The notes under the pieces are model-generated. The model was given only the letters and a program-made list of their open reading frames with translations, was not told where the DNA came from and ran no database searches. Below, in pieces: positions 59,525 to 64,000 of a stretch of 64,000 bases of DNA (the stretch's first letter is position 1; every line of letters begins with the position of its first letter). Origin of the DNA: Lachnospiraceae bacterium (GTDB lineage: Bacteria > Bacillota > Clostridia > Lachnospirales > Lachnospiraceae); assembly GCA_017441585.1 (NCBI GenBank), contig JAFRWW010000065.1, positions 1-64,000 of the forward strand, read 5' to 3'. The position numbers and the translations under genes were made by a program.

Positions 59525-60838
59525 TCATCCCTCGATAAATATCCGCTCCAGCATGCTGATCTCTTCTTCCAGGGTATACTTGGAATCCGTAGTCTGGCAC
59601 ACATAATCATTCACAGCGTCTATCTTTTCTATGGCGTAGTCTATATTGGGATTTGAGCCGTTTTTGTAGGCGCCTATATTTATGAGGTCCTCAGCCTCAT
59701 TATAGGTAGCCAGGACATTTTTGAGCTTTCCCGCAGCCGCCTTGTGTTCCTTTGAGGCGATGGCGCTCATACATCTGGAGATGCTCTGGAGCACATCTAT
59801 GGCGGGATAATGATTCTTATGGGCCAGCCTTCTGTCCAGCACGATATGCCCGTCCAGTATACCTCTGGCGGTATCGGCTATGGGCTCGTTCATATCATCG
59901 CCGTCCACCAGCACGGTATAAAGTCCTGTGATGGAGCCTTTGGCACCGTTTCCCGCTCGCTCCAGAAGCTTGGGCATCTCAGAGTATACCGAAGGGGGAT
60001 AACCCCTTGTGACAGGAGGTTCGCCGCTGGCCAGTCCTATCTCTCTCTGGGCCATGGAAAAACGTGTCATGGAATCCATCATGAGGAGTACATCCTTGCC
60101 CTGATCCCTGAAATACTCGGCTATGGCCGTGGCAGTCTTGGCCGCCTTATTTCTTATGAGGGCCGGCTTATCGGAAGTGGCTATGACCACCACCGATCTG
60201 CGCATACCTTCCTCTCCCAGGTCACGCTCTATAAACTCTCTTACCTCCCTGCCTCGCTCTCCGATCAGGGCGATCACATTTATATCTGCCTTCGTATTGC
60301 GGGCAAACATGCCAAGCAGGGTACTCTTGCCCACGCCGGAGCCCGCGAATATTCCTATACGCTGTCCCTTTCCCAGAGTCAAAAGTCCGTCCACAGCCTT
60401 GACTCCCAGGGGAAGGATTTCCGATATCAGCACCCTGTCCATGGGATCCGGAGGCGGTGATTCCACAGAATACTCCAGTCCGCCCTTTATCTCCATACCG
60501 TCGGAAGGACGTCCCAGACCGTCCAGAGCCTTGCCCAAAAGCTCGGGCCCCACCTTTACGGTCAGTGAATGTCCGGTGTTTTCCACCATACAGCCGGCAC
60601 CGATGCCGTCAGTGGTCTCATAGGGCATAAGCAGTGTCTTTCCGGCCTTAAAGCCCACCACCTCAGCCATGATGGGTTCGAGTCTCTTATCATCCGGTAT
60701 GATCCTGCACAGATCCGCCAGCCTGGCGTCCGGTCCCAGAGATTCGATGGTGAGTCCCACTATGTTTACCACCTTGCCCAGTCTTTTATAAAAAGCCTTT
60801 TCGGAAGCTCTTAAATATTTGTCAAAATTGATCTCCAA
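59525..60838 (-). CDS. fliI: Flagellar export ATPase FliI
   Basis: 437 residues with a TTG start at 60838, GGAGG about 10 bases upstream. F1-beta-like: Walker A IGIFAGSGVGKSTLLGMFAR, Walker B VLLMMDSMTRFSMAQREIGL, and GEPPVTRGYPPSVYSEMPKL. It powers unloading of export substrates with FliH and FliJ. Confidence 0.97.
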   Translation of the reverse strand: MEINFDKYLRASEKAFYKRLGKVVNIVGLTIESLGPDARLADLCRIIPDDKRLEPIMAEVVGFKAGKTLLMPYETTDGIGAGCMVENTGHSLTVKVGPELLGKALDGLGRPSDGMEIKGGLEYSVESPPPDPMDRVLISEILPLGVKAVDGLLTLGKGQRIGIFAGSGVGKSTLLGMFARNTKADINVIALIGERGREVREFIERDLGEEGMRRSVVVIATSDKPALIRNKAAKTATAIAEYFRDQGKDVLLMMDSMTRFSMAQREIGLASGEPPVTRGYPPSVYSEMPKLLERAGNGAKGSITGLYTVLVDGDDMNEPIADTARGILDGHIVLDRRLAHKNHYPAIDVLQSISRCMSAIASKEHKAAAGKLKNVLATYNEAEDLINIGAYKNGSNPNIDYAIEKIDAVNDYVCQTTDSKYTLEEEISMLERIFIEG

Positions 60839-60868
60839 ACCCGGGTACCCTCCAATCAGAAAAAATGA

Positions 60869-61747
60869 TCATGCTCCGTCATCCACGGTGAAGCTCAAAA
60901 GCCTCAGTTCCCTCTTAAGGCCCTCCAGCTGTGTTTCCAGAGAGCAGTCAAAAATACCGGCGCCGGTATCGATAAAGCATTCATTGCTCTTTAAGGTCAT
61001 ATCCTCCACGATCTCCACCGTCTCGCCGCCGGCTATGCCTGCCGTCAGTTCCTTTTTCTGCATGGAAACAAAACCATAATCCTCCTTGGATACATGGATG
61101 ATATAGTTTTTGTTATTCTCCGTCTTGCGCAGGGCATTCTGAATGAGATAAAAGATTATTTCTTTATTTCTGGATAGATTCACGTGAAATACGTGCTCAT
61201 AGACTTCCGTGAACACCTCCACAAACTTCGGTTCCAAAGCTGCGACGGTATCCTCATATTCCTTCTCAAGACGCTTTTTTTCTGTTTCAAGAGACGCCAT
61301 TTTATCGTCATACTCAGCCTTGGCTTCCTGCTGTCCCCGCAAAAAGCCATCGTCATACCCTTCCTTATGACCGCTCTTCCTGGCCTCTTCCTTGATGGAC
61401 TGGGCCTCATTCTGTGCAGTCATGACTATATCCTGAGCCTTGGTATTGGCATCCGCTATCAAAGCCTCCGTACGGGCTCTGATCTGTTCTTCATCCACGC
61501 TGACGGCCTTGATCACATTTGATTCGCCCTCTTCATGCTCATCAGAATCATCCAGAAGCTTCTCCACCGCAATGGCGTCTATCCCCTGGGTAAAGCCTTC
61601 CTTAAACTCTTCATCGCCGGCAGCATGTACCGTGACTACCTTTGACAGCTCCTCCAGTTTACGGGCAATCAGGTTATTGGTATCGATGACTCTGGTATCA
61701 TCATCCTGAAAACTATATCCATAATTACCTTTAATAACATTAGACAA
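60869..61747 (-). CDS. fliH: Flagellar export stator protein FliH
   Basis: 292 residues from a TTG at 61747 (reading MSNVIKGNYGYSF, the usual family start) with GGAGG 11 bases upstream inside fliG; the frame is open to a GTG at 61768. An N-terminal disordered part, a long coiled coil (QSIKEEARKSGHKEGYDDGF to about 190) and a V-ATPase-E-like C-terminal domain. It binds FliI. The fliG stop overlaps this start region. Confidence 0.88.
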   Translation of the reverse strand: MSNVIKGNYGYSFQDDDTRVIDTNNLIARKLEELSKVVTVHAAGDEEFKEGFTQGIDAIAVEKLLDDSDEHEEGESNVIKAVSVDEEQIRARTEALIADANTKAQDIVMTAQNEAQSIKEEARKSGHKEGYDDGFLRGQQEAKAEYDDKMASLETEKKRLEKEYEDTVAALEPKFVEVFTEVYEHVFHVNLSRNKEIIFYLIQNALRKTENNKNYIIHVSKEDYGFVSMQKKELTAGIAGGETVEIVEDMTLKSNECFIDTGAGIFDCSLETQLEGLKRELRLLSFTVDDGA

Positions 61748-62765
61748 TGATCTCGTCTCCTCCGCCACGGGAAATTACGATTTCCGCGGAATCCTCCAGC
61801 TTCCTGATGATATTTACTATCTTCTGCTGGGCTTCCTCCACGTCCTTCATACGGACGGGACCCATGAATTCCATATCCTCTTTTATCATGGTGGCCAGTC
61901 TGGAAGAAAGGTTTGAGAATATGGCTCCCTGAACCTCCTCGTTGGCGCCCTTTAAGGCTATGGCCAGATCGGAATTATCCACTTCTCTTAAGACTCTCTG
62001 TATAGCCCTGTCATCAAGCAGCAGTATATCCTCGAATACGAACATCTTCTTTCTGATCTCGTCCGCCAGCTCGGGCTCGTCGATCTCCAGAGACTCCATG
62101 ATATGCTTCTCCGTACCGCGGTCCACCGTATTCAGTATCTCTACCACTGCGTCCACACCGCCTATGATGGTGTAATCCTGATTTACCAGAGATGACAGCT
62201 TGGCTTCCAGCACCTTTTCCACCTCTTTTATGACATCCGGTGAAGTACGATCCATCATGGCCACTCTCTTGGCCACGTCCGCCTGCCTGTCCGACGGCAG
62301 GGCACCCAGTACCTGAGCAGCCTGCATGGGGCTGAGATACGACAGCACCAGAGCGATGGTCTGGGGGTGCTCATCCTGTATAAAGTTAAAGAGCTGGGAT
62401 GCGTCCGTCTTTCTGACAAACTCAAAGGGCTTAACCTGCAAGGATGCAGTAAGCCTCGATATAACGTCTATGGCTTTTTCCGCACCAAGGGCCTTTTCCA
62501 AAAGTTCCTTTGCATAGCCTATACCACCCTCGGCGATATACTGCTGAGCCAGACAGATCTGATAGAATTCATTGATCACCTGATCCTTGACAGCTGATGT
62601 GACACTTCTGGTATTTGCTATCTCCAGAGTGAGATCCTCGATCTCATCCTCCTTGAGATGCTTGAATATCTGTGAAGACTTTTCCGGTCCCAGAGCGATC
62701 AGAAGTATCGCAGCCTTCTGGGAACCGGAAAGCTCATTGTCTTTGTCGTCGTTAAACTTAGCCAT
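61740..62765 (-). CDS. fliG: Flagellar motor switch protein FliG
   Basis: 341 residues, full length. Middle-domain motif QDEHPQTIALVLSYLSPMQA; C-terminal charged ridge DDRAIQRVLREVDNSDLAIA and SSRLATMIKEDMEFMGPVRM contact MotA. It joins FliF to FliM. It starts 6 bases after fliF. Confidence 0.98.
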   Translation of the reverse strand: MAKFNDDKDNELSGSQKAAILLIALGPEKSSQIFKHLKEDEIEDLTLEIANTRSVTSAVKDQVINEFYQICLAQQYIAEGGIGYAKELLEKALGAEKAIDVISRLTASLQVKPFEFVRKTDASQLFNFIQDEHPQTIALVLSYLSPMQAAQVLGALPSDRQADVAKRVAMMDRTSPDVIKEVEKVLEAKLSSLVNQDYTIIGGVDAVVEILNTVDRGTEKHIMESLEIDEPELADEIRKKMFVFEDILLLDDRAIQRVLREVDNSDLAIALKGANEEVQGAIFSNLSSRLATMIKEDMEFMGPVRMKDVEEAQQKIVNIIRKLEDSAEIVISRGGGDEIIV

Positions 62766-62771
62766 TTAAGA

Positions 62772-64000
62772 TTACCACTCCTCCTGGAGCCAGTTGCGCA
62801 ACAGATTTGCCACCGCCTCCGGATTTTCATCCACAAAACGCTCTATCAAAAGTCGCTCGTCGCTCTTTTGCTCGCCCTCTATATCCTCCAGCTCCTGAGC
62901 CTCCTGGGTACTCTGGAGCAAAGTATCGAGAGAAAGCTCTTCCTCAGGCTCCTCGGGCTGTTTCTCGCCTCTCATGCTCCTGATGACCACAAAGGCCAGC
63001 AGTGCCAGTATCAGAACTATGAGTATGATCTGAAGCACATCCGCAGCCTTGACTGCCTTAGCCTCCTTGTCCACGAAGACAGGCTCATCATAAGCCACGA
63101 TACGGATATTGCCGTCAGGTATGCCGGTAGCCCTGGCCACCACATTCACCACCTCGGGATCCACCTCTGTCTTGACCCTCTCGGAATGAGCAGTCTTGAA
63201 CTCGTCAAAGGTGACACCGTCCAGCTCACCCGAAGCCTCCAGTTCCTCCTCATTGTAGACCACATAATGGATGGCGGTTATACCTATGGAGGAGGTGTCA
63301 TATTTGATCACTCCCCCGGGATTCTCCGTATCGGTTATGGTCTCATTTGGAAGATAATCCTTGCTCTCCTCGGTGACGGAAGAATTACTGTAGGCGTTAT
63401 CCTCCATGACATAAGTATTCTCACCGTTGGCATCGGTACCGGGCACGCCGCCATTGCCTCCCGCATTCTGGGACTCATAGGAATCCTCATGGGAAAGGAC
63501 GCCCTGGGTACCGCCTTCGGCGGGGGTATAATCATGCTGGGTACGCTTCATTATGGACCAGTCCAGATCCAGGTTCGGTACCACCTGTACGTTGTCATAT
63601 ATCTTGGCCTGGACCAGAGCATTCTTTATCTGCTCTTTCACCAGATTTTCATAATTCTGCTTGTAAGTCAGACGGTTGCTGGCACTGCCGGAGGTGGAAG
63701 CGTCATCCTCTCCGGAAAACAGCATCCTGCCCACGGAATCCATGATAACTATATTCTCCGTGGAAGTATTGCCCAGGGAGGTGGCCACGAATCTGGCAAG
63801 AGCCGCGGCAGTATCCGCATCCATATCCTGATTCAGCGTCAGCATCACGCTGGCATAAGACTCCTGCTGATTGGCTATCAGAGTACCGTCATTATCCGGT
63901 ATGTTCAAAGTCACGGAAGCTGCGTCCACAGACTCATTTGCCGTCAGATCCATCTCCAGTTGATTCTCGAGGTAGATCTTGTATTTTTTCTCCTTATCGG
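62772..64000 (-). CDS. fliF: Flagellar MS-ring protein FliF, C-terminal part
   Basis: The frame enters from the right window edge and covers the last 409 codons; the N-terminus and first membrane helix are outside. Seen are the beta-collar region (NVQVVPNLDLDWSIMKRTQH and a Gly/Asn/Ser-rich insert), the second membrane helix VLQIILIVLILALLAFVVI and the FliG-binding tail ending AVANLLRNWLQEEW. FliF forms the MS ring in the cytoplasmic membrane. Confidence 0.97.
   Translation of the reverse strand, partial: DKEKKYKIYLENQLEMDLTANESVDAASVTLNIPDNDGTLIANQQESYASVMLTLNQDMDADTAAALARFVATSLGNTSTENIVIMDSVGRMLFSGEDDASTSGSASNRLTYKQNYENLVKEQIKNALVQAKIYDNVQVVPNLDLDWSIMKRTQHDYTPAEGGTQGVLSHEDSYESQNAGGNGGVPGTDANGENTYVMEDNAYSNSSVTEESKDYLPNETITDTENPGGVIKYDTSSIGITAIHYVVYNEEELEASGELDGVTFDEFKTAHSERVKTEVDPEVVNVVARATGIPDGNIRIVAYDEPVFVDKEAKAVKAADVLQIILIVLILALLAFVVIRSMRGEKQPEEPEEELSLDTLLQSTQEAQELEDIEGEQKSDERLLIERFVDENPEAVANLLRNWLQEEW

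Noticed and set aside
1..64000. Prophage, integrative element or antiviral defence locus
   Set aside because: No integrase, phage structural, plasmid or defence genes were seen; the content is housekeeping, glycan and motility genes.

Overview
The window reads as a chromosomal segment of a motile, plant-polysaccharide-using member of the Clostridia, most likely the Lachnospiraceae. This rests on the clostridial flagellar and chemotaxis gene order (fliY, cheC, cheD, flhF/flhG, fapA, a DUF6115 protein), ATG/GTG/TTG starts behind GGAGG-type ribosome sites, and a secreted pectate lyase with an Asp-Pro linker. No rRNA, tRNA, CRISPR array, prophage or transposase gene was seen. Nearly every gene is on the minus strand; the exceptions are a DUF1294/LytTR pair and one phosphoribosyltransferase.

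Layout from left to right: (1) 1-5.1 kb: pectate lyase (cut by the window edge), a seven-helix sensor kinase homologue lacking its key catalytic residues, and a divergent DUF1294 plus LytTR response-regulator pair. (2) 5.3-17 kb: a conserved housekeeping block, read on the minus strand as DUF975 protein, plsX, acpP, rnc, smc, ilvA-type threonine dehydratase, ylxM, ffh, rpsP, khpA, rimM, trmD. It matches the Bacillus rnc-smc-ftsY-ylxM-ffh-rpsP order, except that the dehydratase sits in the ftsY slot and rplS is missing after trmD. (3) 17-25.7 kb: manC, a MoxR ATPase with its VWA/metallopeptidase-like partner, manA, a papain-like protein and two glycosyltransferases. (4) 25.8-28.9 kb: ftsY, tsf and rpsB; rpsB is interrupted by two in-frame amber codons. 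(5) 29.3-30 kb: an orphan plus-strand phosphoribosyltransferase. (6) 30-64 kb: one co-directional flagellar/chemotaxis superoperon, transcribed as fliF-G-H-I-J-ylxF-fliK-flgD-TIGR02530-flgE-flbD-motA-motB-fliL-M-Y-cheY-fliO-P-Q-R-flhB-A-F-G-ycgR-cheB-A-W-C-D-orf113-fliA-fapA-orf106-DUF6115-MltG-like.

The genes work together as follows. The flagellar block supplies the MS ring and switch (FliF, G, M, Y), export gate and ATPase (FlhA, FlhB, FliO, P, Q, R, H, I, J), hook and its ruler (FlgD, FlgE, FliK), stator (MotA, MotB), the B. subtilis-style adaptation set (CheA, W, B, C, D, Y), a c-di-GMP brake (YcgR), placement GTPase and ATPase (FlhF, FlhG) and the late sigma factor FliA. As in Bacillus, the block leads into rpsB-tsf. 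ManA and ManC supply GDP-mannose, plausibly for the nearby glycosyltransferases.

The most unusual items are the doubly amber-interrupted rpsB; a 7-unit, about 52-bp-period ladder of alternating inverted half-sites in a 546-bp AT-rich gap upstream of fliK, next to a sigma-28-like promoter inside a 44-bp dyad; a degenerate sensor kinase; a family of about 130-bp MITE-like elements (three full copies plus a remnant); and a short palindromic repeat (CTTCGCTGCGCTCAG core) that also lies in frame within a membrane-protein gene.
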